Positions 21,369 to 33,479 are shown, counted from the first letter of the stretch. The stretch: DNA of 64,000 bases from Gonapodya prolifera JEL478 (GCA_001574975.1 KQ965778.1:246894-310893), one strand, 5' to 3'. A program made the numbers and translations. Notes: generated by a model not told the origin, from the sequence alone.

Positions 21369-22514
21369 TCACCCATACAGCCGTACGTGTAAGCAGCAGC
21401 AGGAGCAGATATGCATCTCGCATCCTTTCCCGTCCCTGGACGCACCAACACCATTCATCATTGACACTCCACACACCTCACACTTGGCCCGTTCCAGGCA
21501 GCCCAAGCACAGATGGCTGCATCCACACTTAAAGACATGCGAGTCGCACATCGCAGAAAGGGTTCCGCATACGTCGCAAGGTTTGACGCAGTTGGGGCAG
21601 CATTCACCCACACAGTTCTCAATACCGCATTTCCCCCAACCTGCCTCCAAGAGGCAATCACCACACAGCTTTGCCATTACGATGCAGTCACCGTCGCCTT
21701 CGCAAAACATCCCACGTGCAGTCAGCTGGTGCACCAGGTGATTCCCACACAGCAGACATTGCTCCAAGTTATGACAATACACACACTGCTCGCCGGGACT
21801 CCAAGAGTAGAAGGGGTCCCCTTGACAGTGCGTGCAGACGCCAGGGTACACCTTCAGATTCGGTTCCGCGGCCGCTTTCACGAGAGACTGGAACTTCCCT
21901 ACCCACGAGCCGAGTCCCAACATGGAGAACGCGCTGCATTCCCAGGCGGTGAAGCCTGGGTCATCCCCACGAAACAGAGGTCCCTTCGCGACCATTTTTG
22001 CCTTGCGTTCACTATCGGATAAGTCTAATCGTCGCAACCCTCGAGATGCCCATCGCGAGATGCGGTTGTCCTGAGACGCCAATGTGACGAAATCCCTGGC
22101 AGATTGTAGGCACCCGACGAAGGATGCCTCGCGAAGGGCGGTAAAAGTGTCCAGGATCCGGACGATAAGGGAGGCATTGACGGGAGCCAAGCATTCTTGG
22201 TCCAACGTGATCGAAACAACGCTCGACGTGAATGCCGAGGCATCACCGCCAAAAAATAGTCGCTGAGGTACAGTCACGATACGATTGATGGCCGATTCGA
22301 ACACATCCGAAGTGCGGTAGTGGCCGGGTTCAAGGCGAAGGTTGTGGTGAGACCAGGTGGGTAGTTTCGCGACGATGCTCCGTGCTCTTTGGCAAGTAAG
22401 ACTGATGTTGATGAGGGATTCGGTGGCAAGGAAGGATAAGGCGGCGTGAAGGAGTTCCAAGGGAAGATCGAGATGAGTGGGGAGTTGCTTGAGTCTGCCA
22501 TACCGAAGCTCCAA
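21369..22514 (-). CDS. F-box/cysteine-rich protein, type I (intact copy F)
   Basis: Intronless, 381 aa. The F-box is at residues 14-60 (LDLPLELLHAALSFLATESLINISLTC). Middle strands follow (LIVRILDTFTALREASFVG, GLRRLDLSDSE). The tail is complete: CTHC, FYSWSPGEQCVYC, CLLCG, CGDC, GWGKC, GECCPNC, CDVCG, CGCSHLCLGCLERAKCEVCG. It is most similar to copy H at 25.8 kb, with the same order and nearly the same spacing, so these two are probably a recent pair. Its start lies about 120 bp from the oppositely oriented truncated copy G. Function is inferred as a substrate adaptor of a cullin-RING ligase; the zinc role of the tail is inferred from the CxxC pairs. Confidence 0.87.
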   Translation of the reverse strand: MELRYGRLKQLPTHLDLPLELLHAALSFLATESLINISLTCQRARSIVAKLPTWSHHNLRLEPGHYRTSDVFESAINRIVTVPQRLFFGGDASAFTSSVVSITLDQECLAPVNASLIVRILDTFTALREASFVGCLQSARDFVTLASQDNRISRWASRGLRRLDLSDSERKAKMVAKGPLFRGDDPGFTAWECSAFSMLGLGSWVGKFQSLVKAAAEPNLKVYPGVCTHCQGDPFYSWSPGEQCVYCHNLEQCLLCGNHLVHQLTARGMFCEGDGDCIVMAKLCGDCLLEAGWGKCGIENCVGECCPNCVKPCDVCGTLSAMCDSHVFKCGCSHLCLGCLERAKCEVCGVSMMNGVGASRDGKGCEMHICSCCCLHVRLYG

Positions 22515-22630
22515 GGTAGAGTAGTGACAGTGATGGAGGAATCAGACGAGCGAATGGACAGAAAAGACTATTGTCAAGGCTCGTCGGGAAAATTGTTGAA
22601 GAAGAGAGTGAAAAATTCAACCAATCGAGC

Positions 22631-23436
22631 ATGGCGGAGTTGGGCACCCTGACGGACCTGCTCGCCTCGACTGACTCTTCTTTCCCACTCGAAGGCGGAG
22701 AATATCAGCTCAGAACTTTGCGAACTAATACGGAACACCACGGACCCCAACGATACAACCTCGTTGGTGATTTCGATCACGACCTACAGTTCACCAATCC
22801 CGCTTGGAAAGCATTTCCAAACCTTGCGAAAATCAACCCAGCGGTATGCATCCAGTGTGGCATTATGGAGAACGAAATGTAGAGGGAGATTTTCGAGACA
22901 CCTCTTACATATGCCACAAAACTCCGCCCTGATCGTGCAGCAGCGCTCAAGTTAGAGAAATCTCTGAGCTCGAGGTGCCTATTGTTTCCGAGCTGCATCA
23001 AAGATGTGGCTTATTCTGGCTGCGGACTTTGCCCCATGACGTCTCGAGGGACTTTGTCTGCACCTTGTGCGTTTTCATGCTGTTCAATGGGAAAGTTGTC
23101 CTGCGTGTTCGCGGTCAGATCGGTATCAGTGCCAAACATGTTGCTCAATCTGGGAAACCCGTCATTTTTTCTGGTTGCACCAAAAGAGCAGCGTGCGGGA
23201 GATGTAACATCTGCCCAGAGTACCCCAACCAAAAGTTCAGGTGTCCCACGTGCAATTGTAGCTTTTGCGGACAACATAGCAGGTTGACTTACTACTGTAC
23301 AGGAGTTCCAATCAGCTTTGGAGCTGGATTTTGCAAAGTCAAAATTCACGATTGCCCGGAATGTCTGACAGTTGATCGCGGTAGTTTACCCAAGTGTTCA
23401 AATTGTCAGAGGCCACGTCTCCCAGCGCTCGCGTAA
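22631..23436 (+). pseudogene. 5'-truncated, frameshifted F-box/cysteine-rich type II (copy G)
   Basis: The first frame (22631-22882) has QLRTLRTN and KAFPNLAKINPAVCIQCG, matching the middle of copy E. After at least two frame changes the tail is seen as FPSC..GCGLC and then CTKRAACGRCNICPEY, CPTCNCSFCGQH, CPEC and CSNC. No F-box is found upstream, where the promoter of copy F lies instead. The spacing of cysteines follows type II, but the GWA motif is lost. Confidence 0.7.
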
Positions 23437-23869
23437 GGCGTAAGGACTTGATGCTTCTGCGTGGCCTTCAGTCTCGTTGTGGAGCTGCCACTTTTATACC
23501 CGCATCCCGATTCACATTTAAAAATTTTCATATAATCTGGTCAGCCAATTCAATGTCGCGCAATCATCCAAAGGTTTTCGACGACCTGGGGACACGCCCT
23601 GCAAGTACCTGCCACGACCTTCCGGCTTTCGTGGCCACCATGCAAAATCGTTTCAGTGGGATGAAAAAATCATCGACTCAATTTTCCAGAGATAAAACGC
23701 CGCGGCCGTCTGTGCTCTGCTCCTGCTCGTGAGCTTTTGGGATTGTACGTGAATCGCCAGAGGAGAGCGTTGGCAGCTGGTTCCAGATGTTGCCGAGCTG
23801 AGCTCCAACTTTGTAACTTATTTCATCCGCAGTACTCCTCTTTCGCACGGACACTCACACTCACATCAA

Positions 23870-25256
23870 TCCCCACAGATCCGCTCTCTGCGATTATCGC
23901 CCTCGTCCTGCTCTTGCTCATACTGATCCTCCCGTCCCGAATCGACGCACAAAGTGTGTCGCCTCGCCCTTAGCCCAGCCACTCATCTCCGTTGCATTGA
24001 TCCCACACGCTCTCGCGCTGGACGACAGACAGCGCATGCTTCTTTAAAAATGAATGCCCCGATCGTGCAGGCTTCACGTAACGAATTTTTCCAGTGCGAC
24101 TGGACCGCAATCCAGGGAACGCGTGAGTCCGCAAAGCCCTCACGTGGCGTGTCAATGAAGGTCATGTGCCAAACTCGGGCGCACTTGCCGGTTCTCAGCG
24201 CCTCCGAGTCGGCTATCCCCTTCTCCCACCCCTTCACCTCCTCCTTCGCCCCCTCCACCTAATCCCGCCCCTCCTCCACTGTCAGTTTCTTTTTGTTGTT
24301 TCAACTGCCAACATCTGCATTCCACATTTCGATCCACCACCATTGCACTCTCATCTTTCAAACCCGCTCCCCAGACCGCCACCTATCGCACCGCCCCCGC
24401 CTCCTGCTCCTGTCGGCCTTCTTGCACCAGCAAGTGCACCTCCCCCTCCGGAAGCGCCACCCCCTGCACCCAACACTGCCCCCGCGCCACCTCCCACAGG
24501 AGATAAGGGATCGTCTCCTGCAGCAGCACCCAGTCCCTCCCCATCACCAGCCGGCGCGGGGACTAAGCCAACAACACCAGGCGCCGCTTCAAACAGCTCG
24601 ATCGCACCATCCCAAAACAACCGCCCTTGACCGTTCTGTCTCCGCCTACAAAACCACCGAGCCCTCTCCTACGCCCTCTGCGACGCCCTCCGTCTTCCCA
24701 CCGTCAGGCCGTTACCCGTGCCTGAGGGATCCACCGACCAAACACCCTGATCATCTGCACCCACCGCTGGGCTGTTGATCTCTGCTATAGCGGGTACCTT
24801 CGCCGCCGTGCTTCTCATCGGAGCTGGGATCGTCAGTATCTGTGCACACCGGCTCCACAATCCCACCCTCATGCCAGCTCTCCCACTCGTCATATCTGTT
24901 GCCTCAGCCCTGGTGCCCAACCGTTTCTGCTCATTTATCCCCAGCGTTCGCCCACGTCGACGGCACACCCACCCTGCCCTTTTCAAAGCATAACCCTTTC
25001 CAACACCGTCACATCACCTTCCACAATCCGGTCTGTCGACCTGGGCCCGTCTGCACTGGGCGCATCTGCGCGTTTGTCGCAGGTCGGGTCGCTCGAGTCT
25101 GCCGAGTCTGGGAGGGAAATTTACTCCGTGTATGATCCGCGATCGCCAGGGGAGGAATATGAGAGCGATGAGCATTGTGGCCAAGGGAATTCTTCGGACG
25201 AGGAGTTGCTTCTGTTGCCCGGGTGGGCGGAGGCTGAGGACCCGGAATCGCTTTAG
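23870..25256 (+). CDS. proline-rich single-pass membrane protein (approximate model)
   Basis: Pieces in order: a hydrophobic signal-like segment ending SRIDAQ near 23.95 kb, a short exon NEFFQCDWTAIQGTR (about 24069-24122), polyproline exons (24.2-24.28 and 24.38-24.6 kb, PPPIAPPPPPAP and similar), a transmembrane helix AGTFAAVLLIGAGIVSIC (24.79-24.84 kb) and a final exon from about 24.99 kb coding an acidic tail that ends EDPESL at 25256. GT-AG sites fit several joints, but the joint before the transmembrane helix and the start codon are unclear; no ATG precedes the signal in frame. The layout suggests a secreted-side Pro-rich stalk and cytosolic tail, as in surface sensors, with no recognised enzyme domain. 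The Pro-rich linker recalls the expansin-like gene at 15.9 kb. Confidence 0.5.
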
Positions 25257-25844
25257 AATTCGAAGTGCATTTTCACAAACGCTGTAAATTGCTTTTGGTT
25301 TGCATATTTGTGTGCAGTTGTTGGTTGATGTGTTTTGTTTGTCAGAGGCTATATGATTTCTTTATGAGCGTTTCATTCTTTTCAAAGACACCAATCTTTT
25401 ATGTCATCACACCAACTTTGAACTATCTCGCACGAGACCTGTATCTCACCACTATCCTACTCACAAAACCCGAGTACCCTCGTTTACTTTTCGGAGCGGG
25501 CTGCGTCCGTGAATAATGGTCCACGGTCAATCCAGATATCTCCAAAGTCGTGAGCCCATAGCGAAGCTTCGAGACAGTGTGGTGACGTCGCGTAGAGATG
25601 GGCGAGTGGAGGGGAAGAAAATCCAGTCCTCAAGAGTCGTCGGAAGACGAAGAGTTGGTAGCCGCGCGGTGGGCGCATTTCCATGTCAAGTCTTTTCTTC
25701 CTTCTTCCATTTCAGGGCCAAATACAATCAGCTACAAATAGTTGGAATGCCCACACGTATGGAAGGTCTAATTTCACCAAAATGTCCGGCAGGCACCCAA
25801 TACTTTATCGAGCCCTTCAGTTACGATTGCACCCCCCCAGATAT
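25257..25844. other. intergenic, no gene recognised
   Basis: AT-rich 3' flanks of two convergent genes. Open frames carry no motif. Confidence 0.55.
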
Positions 25845-26969
25845 TCACTCGCTCAGTACTTCCCCCAAGTGACAGTATGGGCAAGTGTGGGTCTGGCATC
25901 CATTCCCGTCACTGGAATGCCCATCAACGTTCATCAACTCTCCGCACAACTCGCACCTGGCCCGCTCCAAGCAAGTCAAGCACAGATGACTGCACTCGCA
26001 TTTGGCACCGTGCTCAAAGCACATTGCAGAGACATCTCCGCAGACGTTACAAGGTTTCACGCAGTTGGGGCAGCATTCGCCCCAGCATTGATCAAATTTG
26101 CAATTCCCCCAACCTACTTCCGGACGACACTCATAGCACAGCTTGGCAAAAACACCACAGTTGGCTTCGCACCACGTCCCCCGTGAATCGTCCCCGTTCC
26201 AGTACTGCCATAGGCAATTCCCGCACTTCAAACATTGTTCCCAGTCATTGCAATAGACACACTGGTTGGCAGGACTCCATGAGTAGGATGGCTCATCCTT
26301 GCACTTTCTACAGACACTGGGGTAAGCCTTGAGGCTTGATTTTGCGTCCACAAGCAACTGGAATTTCCGGACCAATGTTGCTTCTCCATAGAAGACTTCA
26401 CTTTCCCAGGCAGGGTCACCCGGAAAATCCCCACGAAAGAGAGGCCCCTTCGCAGCCCGTTTTGCGTGGAATTCACTGTCTGACAAGTCCAGTCTCCGCA
26501 GCCCTCGCGATGCCCATAGGGAGCCCCGCCGATCCTGAGACGCCAATGCGAAGAACTCCTTGCCCGATTGAAGGCATCCAACAAAAGAGGCTTCACGGAG
26601 AGAGGTGAAATTGTCCAGGATTCGAACTACAAGGGCCGCACTGACTGGTAGCAAGGATTCGTGGTTGAGGGTGATTGACACTACCCCAGATATGTACGCC
26701 GAGGCATCACCTCCAAACACCAGCCGTGGCGGTACGGCGACGGCACGTCTAATGACTGATTGGTACACCTCCGGTGTGCTGAACAACTTTTGATCAAGGT
26801 GCAGGTCGTGGTGAGACCAAAGGTGGAGTTTCGCGACGATTTGGCGAGCAGCATGACACGTAAGACCAAAATCTATGAGGGAATCAGTGGCAAGGAAGGA
26901 AAGTGCGGCGTGCAGGAGTTCAATGGGGAAGTCAAGGAGCGCGATTGGCGAATTGTTTGGGGAGGTCAT
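25845..26969 (-). CDS. F-box/cysteine-rich protein, type I (intact copy H)
   Basis: Intronless, 374 aa from the ATG at 26969; 60 further in-frame upstream codons are Pro/Ser/Arg-rich and resemble neither neighbour, so I start at MTSPNNSP. The F-box is DFPIELLHAALSFLATDSLIDFGLTC. The middle has LVVRILDNFTSLREASFVG and GLRRLDLSDSE. The tail has CRKC, YSWSPANQCVYC, CLKCG, CYEC, GWGNC, GECCPNC, CNVCG, CECSHLCLTCLERARCELCG and a last CPYC. It pairs with copy F (21.4 kb) in sequence and length. It is separated from pseudogene I by about 310 bp with the same orientation, consistent with tandem duplication. Confidence 0.87.
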   Translation of the reverse strand: MTSPNNSPIALLDFPIELLHAALSFLATDSLIDFGLTCHAARQIVAKLHLWSHHDLHLDQKLFSTPEVYQSVIRRAVAVPPRLVFGGDASAYISGVVSITLNHESLLPVSAALVVRILDNFTSLREASFVGCLQSGKEFFALASQDRRGSLWASRGLRRLDLSDSEFHAKRAAKGPLFRGDFPGDPAWESEVFYGEATLVRKFQLLVDAKSSLKAYPSVCRKCKDEPSYSWSPANQCVYCNDWEQCLKCGNCLWQYWNGDDSRGTWCEANCGVFAKLCYECRPEVGWGNCKFDQCWGECCPNCVKPCNVCGDVSAMCFEHGAKCECSHLCLTCLERARCELCGELMNVDGHSSDGNGCQTHTCPYCHLGEVLSE

Positions 26970-27271
26970 CGCGAAGTACCGAGCGAGTGTAGATGAAGAG
27001 GTGGAGAAAGGAGAGAGAAGAGGGAGACGCGATCGTCGGAAAGCGGCCTCTGGCGGTGGACAGGGAGGGTGGCGAGTGGCTGTGGTCGGAGGATCATACC
27101 GTCGCCAAGAATGGAAACCGGTTGAGCCGTGTATTGATGAAGAAATCACCGATTGCTACACAGAAAAGGCACTTGTGGGACACGGTCCAAGCCCCGCGGG
27201 GTGCTGGAAATTGACCTACTGACATCTCTACTTAAATATGCTGGAAATAGTCCGACTGAAATCTACATACG

Positions 27272-28402
27272 CTATCTTAAATTGTCAGTGTCTGCTGACT
27301 CGTAGCAAAACGGGCAATATCGGTGATCCGGGTGCTCTGACAGCTCCCCTTCACCACAATTTCTGCAGATCAGGCTCGACCCACGGGACTTGCACTCTGT
27401 CCGATCCAAACAGGTTGTGCACAGCAGCTCGCACCCGCAGAAGGAATGGTGCGCCGCGCAAAAGGAGCACAAGCTCCCGCACACCACACAGGGCCCACTG
27501 CACATGGGACAGCTTTCAGCATTGCAGTAGCTAATGGAGCATTTCACCCAGCCTCCGAACACGCGGCATGGGCGGCATAGCTTGACACGGGATCGACACT
27601 GGTTTTTGTTCCGGCAGTGAAAGTCCAAGGACCACCTGCGGTCCGGGTTTCCACCACATTCAAGACACTCGTCACGGGTGCTGCAATACACGCATAAAGC
27701 TTCAGGGCTCCAAGAGTGCACGGACTTAAATGGCATGACATGCATTCGACGGGTAGCACATGTATGCTCATTGAAGGGTTGCAAAGATTCTGGTAGGAGG
27801 CCACGCAAGGAACCTCAAGGTCAACGCTCACACCATATTCCCAGCCGACACAGTCCACTCCATTCTCAGACACCAAACGTCCTTTCAGCCTTTGCATAAC
27901 TCCTTTCGCGCTGTCTGACAAGTCAAGGAATCTCAGACCACGCGATTGCCACATCGCGACTCGACCGTCTCTGGACGCTTCCCTGTCAAAGTCCACAGCC
28001 GAATCAAGACATCCAACAAATGACGCATCCCGAAGCGCGATGAAGTGTCGAGAATGTACAGAATGAGATGGATGTCGAGTGTCACGTTATCGAGCTGATC
28101 CAGAGTGATGGAAACCACACGAGCGGCGAAGTCGCCCCCATTACAAGCACTACGCGCTGTGGCACTACGAGCGCAGGTTTAACCGCATCCTCGAGCTTCG
28201 GCGACGAGTCGTAGTGGTTTTCGAAACGAAGATCGTCTTCCGACCATGTGGGGAGCTGTGCAACAATCATGCGAGCATTGTGACACGTCAGGCTCATGTT
28301 CACGAGAGTGTCCGTTGTGAGGAATGAAAAAATGCCGTTGAGGACTTCGGTAGGAAGTGAGAGGAGGAGAGATTGGTGGTGGCGGTCGGTTCGCGAGGCC
28401 AT
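27272..28402 (-). pseudogene. F-box/cysteine-rich protein, type I (copy I, at least three frameshifts)
   Basis: The F-box (LPTEVLNGIFSFLTTDTLVNMSLTC) starts at 28402. The frame then changes near 28135 (to reach VVSITLDQ), near 28040 (to reach ASFVGCLDS) and near 27730 (to reach VHSWSPEALCVYC). The last frame is open to 27272 with CLECG, GWVKC, ESCPMC, CVVCG, CGCELLCTTCL and CPFC. All family blocks are present and in order, so the damage is by indels and not by truncation. Confidence 0.8.
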
Positions 28403-28784
28403 CGCGATTCGCGAAGAGAGGCAGAGTCACGCAGGTCCGAAACAAAGTATTGCTCCAGGAAAATTGGTAGAGGCCTTCCGGTCGCGAAATTGGACGATTG
28501 TCAGGTGAAGTGCAGGTATCTGTGGTTCATTTGTTTTGCCCACAATATATTAGCTTGCAAAGTGAGAGACTTAATATCGGAGACGAACTACGAATCAGAC
28601 TTCAAGCTCCTTCATGATATCTTGATTTCGATCGAAAATTCATTCCTGATTTGCAAAAGGATTTTCGATATCTCCCCGAATCATGCTGTACAGCTTGACA
28701 GGAGTGAGTCTGTCACAACATCACCGATGTTGTATGTCGGAGTTCACGTCCCGACGTTGTGTCTAGCAACGGTACTGCCCCCTT

Positions 28785-31700
28785 TCCATGGGTGCTGGTG
28801 TATTATTCTCAATATACACAACTCTGATTGGTCAAGCCAAAAGCCCCAAAAGAGACCCGAGACACGTTTTGGGACAGATTGTGGAATGGTGTGGTGAGTC
28901 GATGTGATTGTCCACCTGGGGTTCGAATCATTGAGAATATTCTGTATTCAGGCGGGTCGTCATTTGAAGGACTCCTAATTTTCGATGAATCGCACAAGGG
29001 AAAGAATCTCGTCCCGCCTGGCAAGAAAAAGGGAGAGGTCTTCGGCTCAGACGAGGAGGGTTACACTGGCAAGGCAAGGCGATCCTCAGCATACAGGTGA
29101 GAGACAAATTGGGCGAGATACAACATTAAGCGACAACTTTGATGTTGAAACGTTAGGAGTGACTCCCGAATGCGAGAGTTCTGTATGTGATTGCAACAGG
29201 GGCGTCCAAACCCCGAAACATGGTGTACATGGTCTGTTTAAGACTTTGGGGAGCGAAGAGTAAGTGCCGTCGCATTGAGGAGACCACAAGGCTCCATCGC
29301 TCACCTTCGAATGTGAAAGCTGCCTTTCCGCATTTTTTGGAGCGTTCTTGTCGGCTGTCAGTCAAAGAGGTGCTGGCGCCATGGAATGCGTCGCATGTGA
29401 TATGAAGGTGAGGCCTGCTGCGTTTGCATAACCAACGACGATTCGCATGAACGCAAACATTCTTTTAATACGAATAGTTAATGGGCATGCACCCATTGCG
29501 GACTGTCGTACACCGATGCTACTTTCGAGATTGCCCAGTTCTCCCTTGACCAAACTGAGATTTCGTATGACAAGGCTGCTCGACTTTGGGGCGAGATCAA
29601 AACCACTTTGGGGCACAGAGACTCTTGAAGGGAAGAAGGTTGCTGCTCTGTGGCGATACTATTAGGGTAGTTTTGTGAGTTCCTTTCGTCTATTCATGGT
29701 ATGGATATACATCCCCGATACCAATCACGCGTGCAGCAACGTTTTTTCAAATATTTGTGTATATCGGCCAAGGTCCTTAAGACAATCGAGCTCGCCCGAG
29801 AGGCTCTAAGGAACGGGAAAGTAAGTCTGTGCAATGCTTACCCGTTTCTCACACTATCGCTTGACACTGCCTTTACTTCCAGTCCTTTGTTATTGGATTG
29901 CAAGAAACAGGGGAGGCACGAACTGCTGATAGACTTGAGGATGCGGGTGATGATTTAGACGATCTGGTGAGCCTTCTTCAGCATAATGACATGGAGCTAG
30001 AGAGAGCGTCTTTAATGTATACTCCTTTTCTGAAAGGTTTCCGCACCCTGCGAAGTCGCCAAAGGGATGATTGATCATTTTGCGATAAAAGGCTTTGGCA
30101 TCAAATTGGCTGACCTTGAGCAGCCTCGCAGAGGGAATGAAGACAGCAATAGCGAGTCAGGGAGCGGCTTTGAAATGGAAATCGCATTGGAGGATGAAAG
30201 GGGAAATATCAGACTGAAGAAGAAGGGACGAAAGGGTGGAGGAAGAGGGGCGCCAAAGGTTTGTTCATTGTGTGATTTGAAGTCCCAGATCACTCATCGA
30301 CAAGTGTTGCATTCTTGCAGCTCACTTATGATCCCAAAATTGGACGCAGTCGTCGAACGAACGCAACTACCAATCTACGTTGATGACTCCGACTCTGATG
30401 CGGAAATAAGGATCCCACATCAACGGCTGCGCGACTGAAGTGAAAGGAGAGCAAGTGCCAACTATGCAATTCAGATGATGATTTCACCGAGTCTGGGTTT
30501 TTTGGAGATGCTCAGCCAGCGCAAGCATGTAAGAAAGTGAGGCTTGGTCACGTTGTTGCTCTATCGGGCTCAGAGACAGATGATGGAGAAATATGGAGAA
30601 ACTGCAGTCCTTGGATTGCACACAAAGGCAAGTTTCATTTTCTGTTCCTGTTCATGGACTAAGATCCATAACTGGACGCAATTGTAGATCTTGAAGCACA
30701 CTGTTATCTCTGCAACTGACCAAGAAAGGTGTCTTGACGTTCAGATGGAGGTGAAAACTATTGCGTGGGTACTACAGCGTCATTTCTTTGTCCTTTCACA
30801 AGCTTTAATCTTTAAAGCAATGCTAGATCTGTCCAAATATCAAGCTCGACTACGCAACATAATTCTGGCCCTGCGAACTCACCATACAATGGTTTCTGGA
30901 TGGGAATGACGTTGATGGGAATTCAGAACGCATCGTCTTCATTTATGGTCTCGTCTGTATCATCAGTCGGACAGAACATGCTCTGAGTGATCCGATATCA
31001 CAGAATAAATGTTGACCTCCATCCACATGCTTAGCGAATCGACCAGCTGCGACTTCCAAACAATCGGCTGGACAAATTGATTACTGCTCTCAGTGTCCCG
31101 GAAAAGTTGCAGAGGTGCGTTATTCATCTCCACCCTGCATCCATAACTCGGTTAGCTCTAAAATTTTTTGAATCACGCCTCTTGCAGCTCACTGGTCAAA
31201 AGTTAAGAGCTGTTGTGACCCAAACCATCCAGCAAGATTTGTTTGCGAAAATCGGAATGTGGATGGTACAGCCCAGAAAGCGTGAATCTCGTGGATCAAG
31301 ATGCATTCCAGAGCAGTCGTAACCTTGTCGCTATCATCAGTGAAGCTGCGAGTGCGGGTATCTCTCTTCAAGGTAAGTAAGGCTAAGCTTAAGATGTTTG
31401 TAGTTTGGGCTCACCCTCAGTCTGCAACAGCGGATTGACAAGTTTGAAACCAGCATCGAAGAGTTCACATTACCATAGAGCTGGCGTGGAGTGCCAACAA
31501 GGCTATCCAACAGCTGGGAAGGAGTCATTGTTCAAATCAGAGTTCCGCCTCAGGAGTAAATTTTGGTCATTTTGGACATCAGTGGAGAGATTAGATTTGC
31601 GAGTGCAGTGAGTTCAAGATTCGCATTATTGCATTTAGTTTGGACCCAGATTCTCAACGTTTACAGGTAGCGAAACACTTGGAATTGCTTGGCGCATTAA

Positions 31701-31970
31701 CAAAGGGCGATAGTCGCGCCACCGATGGGATATCGTTGTCGAATTTCAACTTTGAGACTAAGAGGGGAAACTCGCCTTAGAAGCCGTGAGTAGCTGTGTT
31801 GCGAATATACTTTGCTTGATGTCAGCATGAACTTGTGAACGTTCGTTTTCTCCCAGTTGCACTCCAACATTGATGGTCGCACAATATTCCCTGTCATGCC
31901 CGAGGGTCTTGAGGAAGGCTAGAACGCTGATTCCTTCTTTGGAGCCACACACAATGCCTTTGAGGCTCTG
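28785..31970 (+). pseudogene. strawberry-notch (SBNO) helicase-like protein, first part
   Basis: Exons read in SBNO order: VLFSIYTTLIGQAKSP, VEWCG, LLIFDESHKGKN (the DExH-type motif), [156 protein letters not shown] introns separate them. Stops interrupt the frame: two TGA at 31436 and 31445 where the family has Arg, TAA in the PQE-ILVI segment, and TAG before NADSFF. The N-terminal ATP-binding part is absent. The homology ends abruptly at 31970, where Ty3 integrase begins. The missing C-terminal part is on the other strand at 49.1-50.5 kb. Confidence 0.85.
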
Positions 31971-33109
31971 CACCACTCATGTCTGCACCACCACCTACCA
32001 CCCCCAAACCAACACCCTCACAGAATGTTTCAACGCCACCCTCACAACACTCCTTGCTTCCTACATGGACAAGGAACAATGCAACTGGGATCTCCTCCTT
32101 GATGCCCTCACCTTCAGTTACAGCGCCTCCTTCACGCAACCACTTTTGACACCCCCTTCTTCCTTTGTTTTGGATGGGACGCTCATTTCCCCCTGGATCT
32201 TTCACTCACACCTCCTACCTCCAACTCACCCTCACCACTCCCCCCTCTCCACGACTTCACCAAATCCACCAACCTCCACACTCAGATTGTCACCACCCTT
32301 GATTCTGCCTACCAATGTATTTGCTGCAACGTCATTTGCCAACAACTCTACCAGATGACTCTGCATGACCTTTGCCACTGACATGTTTCCTACTCTTTTG
32401 GTCAACATGTATTTGTCTACATTCCCCGCATTGAGCCCAACTCCAACAAAGTCATCAAATTCCTCTGACCTTGGCACTGCCCATTCACCTGCCCCCACCC
32501 ACCACTCCAGCGCCTCTCGTTCACAACGCTCTTATGATGCCCTGGAACCTGCTGGACGCACTCAACCACCTCCCTCACCTCCCCCTTCTGTTAACGCACC
32601 ATTCCCCACCACCATCTTCGCTGTCGCTTGCAACGTGGACTCTATCTTAGGACAGCAGTTTTGTTATGGTAAGCCCTTCTTCAAGGTGTGACACTTTCGC
32701 TGCACCTGCACCTCCTGGCTTCCCCTCAGCAACACAAAATCATGCGACCACTGCTGTTCCCTCCTCACCAAATTTTACACACACAAGCTCTGCCCTCTTT
32801 CAAAGGCCTTTGTGGGCATGCTCCCCACCTTGTCTCATTGCCCATGACCCCCCTTGTGATCACCTTTTGCAACCTCCTCCCACCACCTTCACACTCCGCT
32901 CCCCTTTCCCTTTCTCAGTTGGATCTTTGGACTTTTTGCTCTTTGTTGGACTCTTCTTTGGCCCCCTACTTCATTGGACACTTTGGGAACTTTGGATAGA
33001 ATGGATTTTGTGATGACTCTCTGGGAACTTGGAATCTTTGGAAACTAAAGATGGACTTTTCTGTTTGGGTCCCCCAGTACGTTTTACTCTCCTTCTCACC
33101 TGGGGGTAA
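31971..33109 (+). mobile_element. Ty3-type integrase C-terminal fragment and 3' internal end
   Basis: It opens with THVCTTTYHPQTNTLTECFNA, the end of the DDE integrase core, then WDLLLDALTFSYSAS, and (in another frame near 32430) PRIEPNSNKVIKFL, the small post-integrase barrel. The remainder is Pro/Ser-rich with frame changes. A polypurine tract TGGGGGTAA at 33101-33109 directly precedes the LTR, as expected at a 3' end. Nothing upstream of the integrase core end is present here; the complementary integrase half is at 50485 on the minus strand. Confidence 0.8.
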
Positions 33110-33427
33110 TGTGAGGGGCTTGGGCAAGCTTCATCAACATCGGAAGCATTTGGACTTCACCTGGCATTCGGACTTCCCCCTTGTAAAGAAAAGTGTAAAC
33201 TAGAATCTTGCAATTTATAAACAAATGTAAACTGCCACCAAATAAGTTCTGACATCGATCCTCAAACTTGTCCCGTCTTGCAAATCTCCACATCTCATCT
33301 CTCCGGTCACTTGGCGTGACCTCTCAGCTCTCTTGTCTCTCTCTCATACTCGTCTCTAGCACCCCCCCCCCCCCCCCCCCCGCGTGCCCTTGGTGTCTCC
33401 TAGCAACCCTTGCTGGCCTCCACCACA
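33110..33427 (+). mobile_element. 3' LTR of the Ty3-type element
   Basis: It starts TGTGAGGGGC after the polypurine tract and ends near CCACCACA. It aligns with the LTRs at 51236-51581 and 20868-21223, e.g. the block GTAAACTAGAATC...ATAA..AAATGTAAACTGC and AAATAAGTTCTGAC. The end is less certain because a C20 homopolymer interrupts it. Confidence 0.75.
33362..33381. repeat. C20 homopolymer inside the LTR
   Basis: Twenty consecutive cytosines. The related LTRs have only GCACGCCCC at this position, so it is an expansion or an assembly artefact. Confidence 0.85.
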
Positions 33428-33479
33428 CTTTGGCCACTCAAGGTACTTCCCTGCGTCGTCACGCCATCTGGACTGATAA

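Noticed and set aside
28905-28935. GGGGTTCGAATC resembling a tRNA B box
   Set aside because: No A box or cloverleaf upstream; it lies in an SBNO intron between the VEWCG and LLIFDESHK exons.
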